Assembly: GCA_964023205.1 (NCBI GenBank) | Contig: OZ026845.1 | Location: 12,038,001-12,102,000 of the forward strand | Direction of reading: 5' to 3' | Length of the DNA: 64,000 nucleotides | Source of the DNA: Lutraria lutraria | Lineage: Eukaryota > Mollusca > Bivalvia > Venerida > Mactridae | Shown: positions 24,905-35,752 of the stretch, one piece after another | How positions within the stretch are numbered: position 1 is the stretch's first letter | How the letters are laid out: each line of letters starts with the position of its first letter | Translations under genes and position numbers: made by a program | The notes under the pieces: model-generated | Databases searched by the model: none | The model's input: only the letters and a program-made list of their open reading frames with translations | Told to the model about the DNA's origin: nothing

Positions 24905-25650
24905 GTTGTATTGTACATTACTGTTTAAACTATTTTAATATTTAATATATGTACTATTTGATTATAGATGCGGTGTATAGTGTAGTAATTTTTTCCATGC
25001 CTTCTTTTACTGTCAAATGTATATGTTTGCTTCCTGTGCATACTTGTACTGTCATACATGTCTTATATTTCTCAGATCTTGCTTATTTTGTTTTTACTCA
25101 TTGTATAGCCATTGGTAATCTTAAAAGTAATGTATTTACATGTATTATCTGCTGATTATTTCAATACTGATTCCAGTAGACTGGATGAAATGATATAATG
25201 ATATACCCTTATGATAAGATTCTTATTTATATTACTTAATACTATAGTTTTATACTTGTGAATCTTATAATTATTTTTACTTTATCTTACAACTCAAGGA
25301 TCAGTGGATAATACCAATTATTTATTCATTAATAGATGCTCTTCTAAGACGTGCTTTATGCACTTATCAATGTTACCCCCGAAGAGTGCATGATCAGGGG
25401 ACGGCGGGTTGTGGAATCTTGCTGTCAAATTTCTCTCCCAGCTAGATGCAGATGTTCCTGTCTAATTTCTTGAGGTTAAGTTAATGTTAAGTACCTCTGT
25501 GGTAGTTTTTCACTCCAAACAGAAATGAATCCTTAAAAAAAAATGACACATTGTCAAAATAGGTGACTGTCTAAATTCCCGTCACTGGTTCATAAAGTAT
25601 GGGCCAAGTCTGTTTCTCACTCCATGTGATGGTGTAGTTTATCAAATTGT
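24905..25650. other. Non-coding, no recognisable feature
   Basis: T-rich sequence between the two duplication copies, without a supported feature. Confidence 0.4.
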
Positions 25651-25654
25651 TACT

Positions 25655-25960
25655 GTGTAATTCTCTGTGTATCCCTGTTGCTGCCTCCAGTCAGGAGAAA
25701 ACATCGATATAACCCACCCAGTTAAGTTGTTAGTTAGAGCATTGGTCTACTGATCAAGAGGTTGTGAGTTAGAACCCCAGCGAGGCACACACTGTCTGTG
25801 ACAAATTTGACTGATGATAATAAATCCTATATAAATTGTCCTCCCACCTCTGAAATATGTGGACAAGGTTGTCAGAAAAATAGAATGTGGTTAGTATTGG
25901 TTAAGGCCTAAATGAAGTTCAGGAAAGCTGCCATGGTTAGGATTGGATTACTTCCCGCTA
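25655..25960 (+). mobile_element. tRNA-derived SINE
   Basis: A tRNA-like core at about 25729-25795 has GTTAGAGCATTGGTCTACTG (A-box side), anticodon-loop sequence CTGATCA (GAT, Ile-like) and a degenerate B box GTGAGTTAGAACCCC. The body continues through GATGATAATAAATCC and CCCACCTCTGAAATATGTGG. Ends are uncertain. Confidence 0.5.
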
Positions 25961-26279
25961 CAATTTAACTGAAATAATGTTTTAAAATCAGATGAAATAA
26001 ATAAACAATAGTAGAGTTCTAGTTTATGTGCAACACATGAACTGAAGATGTTTGAAGGACTTTTACAAATTTACAAATACCTGAAATTTTAAACTGTTCT
26101 GTAGTAACAATCAGTCTTTGATTATTAATTTTTGTAAAACTAGAATGTCAGCCTATATTTTAACTCACATGAGCACAAGTGTTAAGGGTGACATTTTGTG
26201 TTCGGTTTTTGTCCAGCATCCTTCGTTGTATGATGTGTGTGGTGTAGGGTGCAGCATCAACTTTTACCTTATGAATACA

Positions 26280-27070
26280 ACTGGTACATGCTCAGGTCTG
26301 ATCATTCACAAAACTTTTGGAAAATTCAGCAAATGTTAAATATATATAAACAGTATAATATTTTATTTTGTTTTCTGTTGGTTATTTCTCCAGGAATGAA
26401 CGGCCAAATGAGATCAGATATGGGTTCTTTCTGTATCATTTCAAGAACAAATTTAATGTCACAATTTTACATTAGGTCTTTGGTCATAACTTTGAAAAAT
26501 GATACCGATTTTAAAAGATATTGTGACTTTATACACCGGTGACTTTATGTATGATTTTTACAGCTCAGATTTCCAGTATTATACAATAAGGATATACTAT
26601 ATTTTAGTCATGGCATGTGGAGCTGGTGATGAATGGTCTACATTGTAGCATTCAGTTCAATATGATGGAAGCTTGCTGTACAAAGTTCGCACCTGACTGG
26701 TACTTTGGCCTTTGGAAGGTATGATTTCCTTAATTATGCCCTAAAAACTGCATGATATTTTTAGGATACTCGTCCATCTGTGTTTCCATCTCATAGCAGT
26801 GTTTCGTTTGGTAAACTCATCATTTATTTTTATATAATCAGGTTTTCACCAATGTGCTTTTGTATATTTACTTGTTTGCTATATTATTTTTGCATGGATG
26901 TGTGTTTTCATTACCCTTTTTCTGTGTCATTGCATGCTTTGTTCCAAAGCTTAGATATGCTTATATGTGTATAAAACAATTTTGCTGATTAAAGAGAGAC
27001 AATTCAATTTTCCATGCAATGACCACTTGCACTTATTGTGAAATAGCTATTCAAATCATCTTTGTCTTGA
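26280..27070 (+). repeat. Local duplication, right copy
   Basis: Partner of 23636-24904 in the same orientation. It holds an exon-like block at 26649-26718 (IQFNMMEACCTKFAPDWYF, ending GLWK) with acceptor CATTGTAG and donor GTATGATT, undamaged in this copy. Confidence 0.8.
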
Positions 27071-27102
27071 CTGTTGTTGCTTCAGTTATTGTTTACTTTT
27101 TT

Positions 27103-29246
27103 AGCTCACCTGGCACAGAGTGCCAAGGTGAGCTTTTAGGATCCTGCTATGTCCGTCGTCCGTCGTTAACAATTTCTTTAAACAACATCTCCTCCTAAAC
27201 TACTGGGTCAATTTCAATAAAACTTCACAGGTGTGTTCCTTGCTTGAAGCTCTACCAAAGTTGTTCGAAGAATTCCATTCACGAAGAACTCTGGTTGCCA
27301 TAGCAACCAGAAGGATTTTTTTAAAAAAAGGAACTTAGAGCTTTGATATTTTGTGTGTAGCATTGCCTAGTGGACCTCTACCAAGATTGTTCAAATTATT
27401 GCCCTAGGGTCAAAATTGGCCCCGCCCTGGGGGTCACTTGATATATACATGTATATACTTATATAGGGAAATTTTAAAAATCTTCTTCTTTGAAACCACT
27501 AGACCTAGAGCTTAGATATTTGGTATGTACATGTAGCATTGTCTAGTGGACCTCTACCAAATTTGTTCAAATTAATGCCCTAGGGTCAAAATTGGCCCTG
27601 CCCCGGGGCTCACTTGATTTATATAGACTTATATAGGAAAATTTAAAAAATCTTCTTGTCCAAAACTACAAGGCTTAGAGCTTCAATATTTTGTATGTAG
27701 CATTGTCTAGTGGACCTCTACCAAGTTTGTTCAAATTATGGCCCCGGGGTCAAAATTGGCCCCACCCCAGGGTTTACTCTATCTTACATAGGAAAATTAC
27801 AAAAATCTTCTTCTCTGAAACCACTTGGCCTAGACCTTAGATATTTGGTATGTAGCATTGTCTAGTGAACCTCTCTATATAGACTAGGGATGTCAATTCG
27901 TCAAGATTTTACTAATCGGTTAATCGTTCGTTCATACGAACGATTAATCGATTAACCGTATGTTAATTGTACAAAGTGATTATAAATATGAATTGTCACA
28001 CGTTTCCGCGACACCGACGTATTACACGAAATGCGATCATGTGTATATTCATCAATATATTTACAACAGAAATGTGATGTTCTTATCAATTTTCCGTTTA
28101 AACATATTAATGATCAATTACACATAACATTATGGCAACAAATAGTTATTTTGTTTACCAAAAAAGTAGATTACGGCATGCCTGTTTCATACTCAGTTTT
28201 GGTCAGGTTATAATTGGAACATTTGGGCGGAGCTTACAACAACGATCATTTGATTGGTTGATTGGTGTAATGCCGAATTATATTTTGTGTTTAATGCTTC
28301 TTATAATTCGTCTACTGCATAACGTTTCGTTATCGTTATGGCTTTTCTTGTTCATCACTACTGCGTCTAAAATACGTCCAGACGATTTTTACGATATTGT
28401 AACTTATTGTATATGATAACTTGTGAAACAATTATCAAATTGTGAGGAAGTGCCAGACCAAGCAAGTTTACTCGTATATCCAAAATCGCTTCTCAATTAG
28501 TTAATTTCACAATCAACAATATACGTGTCAGCGTGTATAATGGTCCCAGGTCAGTGTCAATGAATTGTTAATTTGCTCAACTGTCGTATTTTTCGCACCT
28601 CTGGTCGACTAATTTACTGACAAGATAAAACGCACGTACTGACTGAAAATTTCGATTTTTCTATAATTTACTATTAAATGTTTTACTTGCTTCTTTCTAC
28701 TTTTTTTCGGTTAATCGATTAATGATTTAATAACCGGTTAATCGGACAAACGAACGGTTAATCGATTAATCGATTAACCGTTTACATCCCTAATATAGAC
28801 TTATATAGGGAAATTAAAAAAATCTTCTTGTCCAAAACCAGAGGACCAAGAGCTTTGATATTTGGTGTGTAGCATTGCCTAGTGAACCTCTACCATGATT
28901 GTTCAAATCATTGCCCTAGGGTCAAAATTGGCCCCGCCCTGGGGGTCACTTGATTTTATATAGACTTACATAGGGAAATTTTAAAAATCTTCTCCTCGGA
29001 AACCACTAGACATAGAGCTTAGATATTTGGTATGTAGCATTGTCTAGTGGACCTCTACCAAGTTTGTTCAAATCATGGCCTGTGGTCAATATTGGCCCAG
29101 CCCCGGGGGTCAGTTGATTTCAACACCTACTTAAGAGTTTTGGTAGATAATTCTTTACCATGTGAAATAACCTTTCCTTGATCAAATTATCCCTTAGTGT
29201 TACAATGCTCAGGTGAGCGATATAGGGCCATCATGGCCCTCTTGTT
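27103..29246 (+). repeat. AGCTCAC-family repeat, complete copy interrupted by a hAT element (copy 3)
   Basis: Starts AGCTCACCTGGCACAGAGTG, ends GGTGAGCGATATAGGGCC then ATCATGGCCCTCTTGTT. The core is a tandem of about 180-bp units with GTCTAGTGGACCTCTACCAA, GGTCAAAATTGGCCC and CACTAGACCTAGAGC. Without the nested element (27885-28792) it is about 1.2 kb. Its core differs from that of copies 1, 5 and 6, although the ends are shared. Confidence 0.85.
27885..28792. mobile_element. Non-autonomous hAT-type transposon with 8-bp target duplication
   Basis: The 908-bp element starts TAGGGATGTCAA and ends TTTACATCCCTA, an inverted terminal match. ATATAGAC occurs immediately outside both ends (27877-27884 and 28793-28800), a perfect 8-bp target-site duplication as made by hAT transposases. 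Subterminal regions are dense in TTAATCGATTAACC-type palindromes, possible transposase binding sites. The interior encodes no transposase; its ORFs show no hAT motif. The insertion split a pre-existing repeat, so it is younger than that copy. Confidence 0.9.
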
Positions 29247-29323
29247 ATGTATTATCAATATTGCTGGAATTGATTTCTACAGAAGCTTTATGGTATTTAA
29301 TGTATGTAATCGTTTATCTACAG

Positions 29324-31003
29324 GTTTTAGAGAAAGGCCGTGAGAGCTGTGCCACTTAGTTCAGAGTTATGGCTGCATTATATAACCTTTTACATTACTG
29401 AGTTTATCAGTGAGGATGAAACCAGGAAGTTAGTCTTTTTTTCAAATTTACTGTGCTTAAAATTCTTTTTAGAAAATAAAATGGATTGCCTTGACTGATA
29501 TGTACTGTTTGCAATTTAATTGGGTAAATTATCCTTCTTGGTGTGTATTTTGGCAACATAAAATATATTTTGAACTAGAATTTTGTGAAACAAATTTCCT
29601 CTAGTGCACATAACAAGTTTTTGTCTTTCTTTACTGTATTTAATAATCTATTTTTAGGCTTTAAGGTATATTTAAAGATCATTTATGGCTCTGCATGTTT
29701 TTGTGTTATGATTTATTCCTGTGGTTTTCATAGTAGCCATATTTTATCTCTGTTTTTTTCCAGACTTTATGAACGAGCAATTACAGCGGCAGGTACTGAC
29801 TTTCGTTCAGACAAATTATAGGATAACTACATTAACTGGGAGAAATGTTTACGATATGTTACAGCACTGTATGATCGACTCTTCAGGATTCCTACCCAAC
29901 TGTACAGTCACCACCATGACAAGTAAGAATCCATGTGCACCTAGAATCTTTGTCGAACTTCTTTCTGTAACACATGGGTGACAATATTTCAGATATATCG
30001 GGAATTCCTGATTTATCTGTCCTGAAAGAGCTGTGATTTCTGAGTAAAATAAAAAATAAATTGGATGAAAATATCTCAAGAAATGGCAAAGTTAAGGTAA
30101 ATTTAATCTGCTCTGAAGGATTTTCTTATTACAAACTGCGTTTAATATGGAAACAATTTGGTCGAAGACCTCTTGTTTGGCAAAAAATGTCTTTTGACAC
30201 CTCTGGTAACAGTAAGTGTAACAAGTACTTGGTTTATGGAAAAGAATATATTTCGGCTCATCTGAGCATGAAAAGCACAAAGTTCTCATGGTGAGTTGTT
30301 ATGATTGCCCTGTCTGTCACTGTGTGTCATCATCCTTTGTTTCTAATAATTTCTCCTCTGAGACCACTCAGCCAATTACAATCAAGCTTCATATGAATGA
30401 TCCTCTGATGAACTTTAGCAAGAGTTTAGAAAGCACTCCTGTGGGGTCAAAATTGTTACAAAGAAATATCAAGTTCAAATTATTTTCAATCTTTGAATTT
30501 AGCACGGCACCTTGGACCGAGTCCAACAAAATGGCAATCAGTCCAGTAAATTTGAAAAGATCAGTGGTCCGACTGTCCAGTAAATTTTTCAATGATAATC
30601 TTACTGTGTTAAAAAATGAAATATTGTAATCACTCTCAAAAAATATTTTTTCTAGTCAAATTATAGGAAATTCTGTATGTACTCTTTTTGGTCCACTAAA
30701 AATTCATTTGGTCCAGTAAAGTTTGCATTTTCACTGGACCAAATATCCAGTGCCTAAAAAAGTTTTTTGTGATGACTACATATTTTATTGCTATTATTTT
30801 TCAGTTTCAAGAAGCATGTGTTAAATCATCACCCTCATGATATTCTCAGTCTCGATGAATTCTTTTAACTTCGAACTGAAGTAGTGAAGGAACAGGGAGG
30901 TAGTTTGGTCACTGGGGGTGATGATGACGCCCCACCTGGTTATGAACAGCCTCCTGGTATGGAACCTAGTACAGATAAGATACTCATTGCTTATCAGAAA
31001 ATT
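29324..31003 (+). pseudogene. PRPF39: PRPF39-like pre-mRNA splicing factor, unprocessed pseudogene fragment
   Basis: Three exons follow one another in matching splice phase. Exon 29324-29428 encodes AVRAVPLSSELWLHYITF; exon 29764-29922 encodes LYERAITAAGTDFRSDKL, then INWE and RIPTQLYSHH; exon 30805 to about 31003 encodes FKKHV, LSLDEF and GGDDDAPPGYE. This matches PRPF39, a U1 snRNP-associated protein of HAT (half-a-TPR) repeats acting at 5' splice sites. Borders are CTACAG/GTT, AA/GTTAGT, CCAG/ACT, AA/GTAAGA and TTCAG/TTT. Lesions are an extra base near 29336, TAG at 29819-29821 where Trp is expected, and TAA at 30866-30868. Introns remain, so this is a duplicated gene copy and not a retrocopy. 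Later exons were not found. Sequencing error is the alternative, but three lesions make it unlikely. Confidence 0.8.
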
Positions 31004-32095
31004 CCTGTGTTTACATTTGCCATGGTCCAATTGAAATTTGAGGTTATTTTAATCAATTATTATAGATGTAAGTTCTTAAGCATTAGAGCTGTTAAATTTT
31101 TAAATTCCAACTATAAAATCAAAATATTTTTTTATTGCCCCCGCAATTCGAAATGGCGCAAGGGCATAGTATTACCCCTGTCCATCTGTCTGTCCGTTAA
31201 AATTTTGGTTACTGAAGATTTATTTTATGGATTGGTTTCATATTTCTACATGAAGTTTGATTTCCATCTAGTTTTAATGATCAAAATGAGAGTTTAATTA
31301 TTAATGATATAAGTTGTTAAGTATTAGTGAAGTAAAGTTATTAAATTCCAACTAAGAAAGCAAAATATTTTTTTTTAATTATTTACTCGAATTATTATTT
31401 GTTAGCCATAGTTCAAACATTCGACCTCTGCAGGTTACCCATCATGAACTTGAAAACAGAAAGTAGAACTATATTTACGGAAACAGGATATACAAAAAAG
31501 CTACACAGGCGCTTTTTCATTGGCTAGCCAATACAAGGGTTTAATTCTACGCATTTGAATATGTCATGTATTTTACTGACATATGCATGCACATGATTAG
31601 AAACATGACTCTTTCCATTTGTTTACGATAGATTGATTTGAATTATATTTAGATCCAACACATTTAAGTGAAATATACCAGTTGCATCACACAATTAGGT
31701 CAGACCTATTTCCTTGTGCAGCTGCTCTTTTAAACAAGCTGTTATGGAGTCCAAAGAATGTAGATAGGTTAATACAAGTACATGGGAAGGTGACTTATCA
31801 ATACTGTTTCAATTATTTAAATATTAAAATATTGTATTTTATATTTTTTACAATTTTTTAAGTTGTTTTGATATTGTTTCAGACAATGAGGACTTAATTG
31901 GATATTTCCTCAATTACAGAGTCTTAGCTGTCAGACTGAATGAAGGTAGAAGCTGTTCAAGCTTACACAAAGTATAACAAGACTTGTAAATCATTCTTTC
32001 CTGGTTTGATTGTTAATGAACCAGAGAGTGTCCTGGACGCAGGTGTACCAAGTATACAAATTGACAACATTTGTACCAGGAAGTCATCTACTCAT
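31004..32095. other. Non-coding, with an interspersed-repeat fragment
   Basis: 31130-31290 (GCAAGGGCATAGTATTACCC, then CTGTCCATCTGTCTGTCC) looks like a common mollusc interspersed repeat. A 55-codon plus-strand frame at 31943-32110 (MKVEAVQAYTKYNKTCKSFF) has no recognised relative and ends beside a SINE; I do not call it a gene. Confidence 0.35.
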
Positions 32096-32099
32096 CAGA

Positions 32100-32225
32100 G
32101 TTACTATTAGGAAGACAGGGGAACATGCCATTTGGTAATATCAATGACCTCAGATGCTAGTCAGATGCTCTAACAACTGAGCTAATAGGACTGGTGAATA
32201 TCCCAGACAATTTATAAATACTGTA
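32100..32225 (-). mobile_element. SINE copy of the 9.6/33.2-kb family, minus strand
   Basis: On the minus strand the order is TATTTATAAATTGTCTGGG, ATATTCACCAGTCC, then TATTAGCTCAGTTGTTAGAG and CATCTGACT. This is the same linker plus tRNA-like head as at 9580-9640, with substitutions. The body downstream is too decayed to delimit. Confidence 0.65.
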
Positions 32226-33164
32226 TTGCATGCAGGTACAATATATTATATTAAGAATAGAAAGACCCTTGGAAGTTTTAAACAGTTCTTTTTATGAAGT
32301 ACAGTTCTGTATCATAGCCATGCTTAATATGCAGCTTAGCTGAAATTGTCATTAATTTAATGCAAGTACAGATCTCTTTCATGAAAGGTTACAAACTTCA
32401 AGAAACATGAATTAAATATAGGTAGTATGGTATGATAACTATTACCCTAACAAAAATGTTTTAGGTATTCAACATCTACTAAAACAATTAAAATTGCTAT
32501 CCCAGAGACTGGAATATCCTCAACTTTGCAATTTTTATAGATCCAATTTACTACCCGTTTGTTTGAAGGGAGGCTAATCTCATACAATGAATGAACTAGA
32601 AATTGTCTCCCTTGTATGTTTTAATTTTTTACATCAACTTTGCTTGTACATGAACTGGTGCAGTAGAATTTCTAGAAACTAAGAAGGGCTCAAACATGTA
32701 GGATATTATGTTAGTGCACTCTGTATGTGTCCAACTTATAAAACTTAAAAAACTGTTCTAAACATATTATTTCCATAACTTACATACTTTTACTCATTTG
32801 TATGAATCTTGCACCATGTTTGCTTCATGTACATGGCATGTTCACTGAGCGATATTCCAGACGATTTTGACTCTAAATACTTAAGATGTGAGCTGTCTCT
32901 CTGTAAGAAACTGAAGGCTTAATCATTCATTACAGGTTGCTATGTTCAGGAATTTAGAGTCCTCATGTCATCAACATTGATGTCAAAATGTCTGAGAAGA
33001 GAATAAGCGATGCGTTCTGTAAATGCAAACAAGGGTAAATAAATTTACTGTTTTCGTTACTTTTCGTTTATCATTTAGTGGGGTTATCACCTTATTTTCA
33101 TGTTGTTTACAAAAATGTTCCATAATTCACACATCTCCTATATTTGTCACCAGCACGATCGTAC
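32226..33164. other. Non-coding, no supported exon
   Basis: An open stretch after a TTACAG acceptor-like site near 32937 (GCYVQEFRVLMSSTLMSK) is too short to support. Otherwise nothing is recognised. Confidence 0.3.
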
Positions 33165-33301
33165 TGTAGTGGTGTTGAATATTGTATTTATAACTTTGCC
33201 CGATTAGCTCAGTTGGTAGAGCATCTGACTTGCAAGCAGGAGGTCACGGGTTTGAGTCCTGCATTGGGTACATTATTTTCCTCCTGTTACATTTCGTGTT
33301 A

Positions 33302-33930
33302 TTATACCTCAATTTAATTTACAATGTTAATCTTCCAAAGGACACCGTGACATATACGTACTGTCCGACACAGCGGGAAAGAATTTACTGTCAGAAAAAT
33401 TCTGTCTCCTGCTACCATGGATATGGAATGTTCGAAAATTATACTGTACTGTTTGCACATGCGCAATATCTATTTTTGCATTTCCGTTGTAAACAGAAAA
33501 ATTAATGTGGATTTTACAACAAAAGACATATAAATTTTCGAACTGTGTTATTTCTTCATTAGTCAATGTTTTGGCGCAACCGCCTAAAATGTTATCAAGA
33601 CATAAAAAACTAATTAGAAAATAACGGATGTTACGTCATAATAAATGGCATATCAAGCGTAACGTAAAAAGGCGGGAATGCGTGCAGTACAATAACAAAA
33701 TGCAATCAGTATTTTTATATCATTGGAAACAGACAAATAAAGATTGAATTAAGTTGCCCATGCTTTGAAAAGTTTTTTGTTATGATAAAATAAATATTAC
33801 ATGTCTGACCAGTTGACAGTAAAATTGTCAACTCTCGGAAATACTGTCAACCTCGGCTTCGCCTCGGTTCACAGTATTTCGTCAAGTTGACAATTTTACT
33901 GTCACCCGGTCAGACATGTAATATTTATAT
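33302..33930. mobile_element. Insertion in the SINE body, ending in a hairpin
   Basis: Comparison with the 9.6-kb copy shows body sequence broken between TTACATTTCGTG and CTGTGTGTGACTAG. The inserted segment has no coding capacity. Its right end is the foldback at 33789-33929. I see no clear TIRs for the whole segment, and a target duplication cannot be fixed. Confidence 0.6.
33789..33929. repeat. 141-bp near-perfect hairpin with 62-bp arms
   Basis: Left arm 33789-33850 (TAAATATTACATGTCTGACC ... GACAGTAAAATTGTCAACT) pairs with 33868-33929. The 17-base centre contains two CCTCGG words around CTTCG. Mismatches are confined to about eight positions, so the palindrome is young or selected. It may be a complete foldback element. 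Confidence 0.9.
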
Positions 33931-34332
33931 ACTGTGTGTGACTAGCCTTGGAATCCTAGAGCTAGGGTGAAGCAAATGACTGGGTTAGTTGAAAGAGGCT
34001 GTGGTTATCGTGATTAAAAGGTAGGAGGAATGTAGCGGTGTGGTATATTGTATTTATAAAATTGCTGGGATATTCGCCAGCCCGATTAACTAAGTTGGTA
34101 GACGATCTGACTTAGCAGGAGGTCGCGAGATCGAGCCATGAATCAGGTACATTATTTCCCTCTTATTACACTTACCAAAAATTAACTGTAAAAAGATATG
34201 CACTTGCAGTTGGCTACTGTCTGATATACTTAACTGATATATAGCTAAATAATGAGTTTTGCTCAGCACTTATACTCGACATAATTATTATCTTAAAGAA
34301 TGCTAGTGTTTTATGAATGTTATCTCATTTCA

Positions 34333-34571
34333 GAATAAGTGGTAGCTGGTCCCATATCCTGGCCATCATCAACATTGTTGAGCAATGGAAGATATCAGGT
34401 TACAAAGACGTCCTGGCTATACTATCTTCAACAAGATTACCACAACAATGGGATAATTAAGCCAAGAGGCTGGAAAATAAAACCAGAGCCTCTATCAAGT
34501 ATGGTGATTGCTCAGCCACTCGATGTCTCCTGAAAGAGAAAACCAATTAAGAAAGAATTTTCTGACAATTG
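34333..34571 (+). other. Exon-like block of unknown origin
   Basis: Bounded by a TCTCATTTCAG acceptor and an ATTG/GTAAGTG donor. The longest frame (from 34339) reads SNGRYQVTKTSWLYYLQQDY and later GWKIKPEPLSSM, ends at a stop at 34531-34533, and continues in frame as KRKPIKKEFSDNW. I recognise no family. It could be another decayed exon near the PRPF39-like pseudogene, or chance. Confidence 0.25.
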
Positions 34572-35485
34572 GTAAGTGTATTTAATTAAGTTCAAACATT
34601 ATTTCTAGTTATTTCCTGTATATCAAAAAAATATTATCAAACTGTTACAAATTTATCTATCAAAACCTGTAATTTACAAGCATTACATATAGAGTTGAAT
34701 CTCCTCATCTCAAATTCCTATGGACAGTGGAAATTAGTTTGAAATTAGTTTGAGATAAACAAAAACAATTGTGTATCTATTCATAATAATTAATATCAAC
34801 ATGACCCAACATCAGATACTTATTAATGAAATTTGCTGTAAGAATTTGAAATTACAGAGCACCTAGCTTTACGTATTTTCGGATGTTGATGCATTCCGTA
34901 CATAATGTAATCAAATAATGTAATCAAATAATCGTTGCTGTACGGTTGAAGTTGCCGACTATCGATAGTGCATCAATTGTCGGTAGTAAATACCCCTGTT
35001 ACCTGATGCGCATCTAAATATCATGTATTATCACTTATCGTTGTTTACATCGTTCTCGGGACAAAGTAGAAATTAAATTTGAAAAATTTGACGAGAAATA
35101 ATTTATCTAAATTTTTGCCATAATGAGTACCAGCATTTGACGCTCGATATATATTACATACACCGACTGGAACCAATTATACTGATAAATTGTGTTATAC
35201 CGTATCTTCTTTATATCCATTTTATTTATGATATGTTCTGTAAGTACTTGTAAATATGTTGTCCTAAATGATATAAAGAAAAATCTAAATAATAAAATTA
35301 ATAATAGTATAAAGATTATATTGAAATGAAAACACAATGATTAAGGGTTAATTCAAATACTTCATTTATATCATAATTAGGAAAATGTGTTTAAACATAT
35401 TTTGCTCAATTTTACAATAATATGTCTGTTAATTGTTAAAACATTATTTCAATTCTTTCCTTGTATGTATCTGGTATACTTGCAA
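34572..35485. other. Non-coding, no recognisable gene
   Basis: 34690-34755 (GTTGAATCTCCTCATCTCAA, then GTTTGAGATAAAC) resembles a fragment of a common miniature element. The rest is AT-rich and featureless. Confidence 0.35.
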
Positions 35486-35752
35486 ATAGTATTTTCTTTC
35501 CCGAAATCCAACGTTTATATAATGTCCCAAAACAAGACGTTGAATTCCGACGTTAATGCGACATTGGATTTCAGTCGTCGATGTCATGACCAAAATCCGA
35601 CGTCTATCCAACATCTATATAACGTCTAAACACGACGTCGAACCGACAGCAGAATCCGACGTCGATGCAACATTGGATTTCGGTCGGCGACGTCGTAACC
35701 AAAATCCAACGTCTAGCCGTTACGTCTACCCAACGCCGGGGGTTTACTGGGG
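35486..35752. mobile_element. Miniature element of ACGTC/GACGT palindromic repeats
   Basis: Repeated words AAATCCGACGTCTATCC, GACATTGGATTTCAGTCG and CAACATTGGATTTCGGTCG alternate over about 270 bp; two halves (about 35537-35620 and 35644-35725) are imperfect tandem copies. The right end CCGGGGGTTTACTGGGG looks like a terminal CCAGTAAAC sequence in inverse; a matching left end is not seen. It is GC-richer than its surroundings. Confidence 0.6.

Larger units (their letters stand above)
33165..34165 (+). mobile_element. Dimeric tRNA-derived SINE, interrupted by a 630-bp insertion
   Basis: Order: linker (33165, TGTAGTGGTGTTGAATATTG), tRNA-like head 33198-33270 with anticodon TGC, body TACATTATTTTCCTCCTG, insertion at about 33302-33930, rest of the body GTGTGTGACTAGCCTTGG, second linker (34031, TGTAGCGGTGTGGTATATTG), and a second degraded tRNA-like head 34080-34150. 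This is the arrangement of 9554-9876 with the second unit present, which supports a tandem or dimeric element. The first head pairs GCCCGAT with ATTGGGT using wobbles and is not expected to be a working tRNA gene. Confidence 0.75.

Noticed and set aside
31943..32110. 55-codon frame starting MKVEAVQAYTKYNK
   Set aside because: Reads like protein, but has no recognised relative, no clear splice borders, and its end lies beside a minus-strand SINE.
33198..33270. Functional tRNA-Ala(TGC) gene
   Set aside because: The acceptor stem relies on wobbles, the T stem has a mismatch, and the sequence belongs to a dispersed SINE family with copies at 9.6, 32.1 and 34.1 kb.
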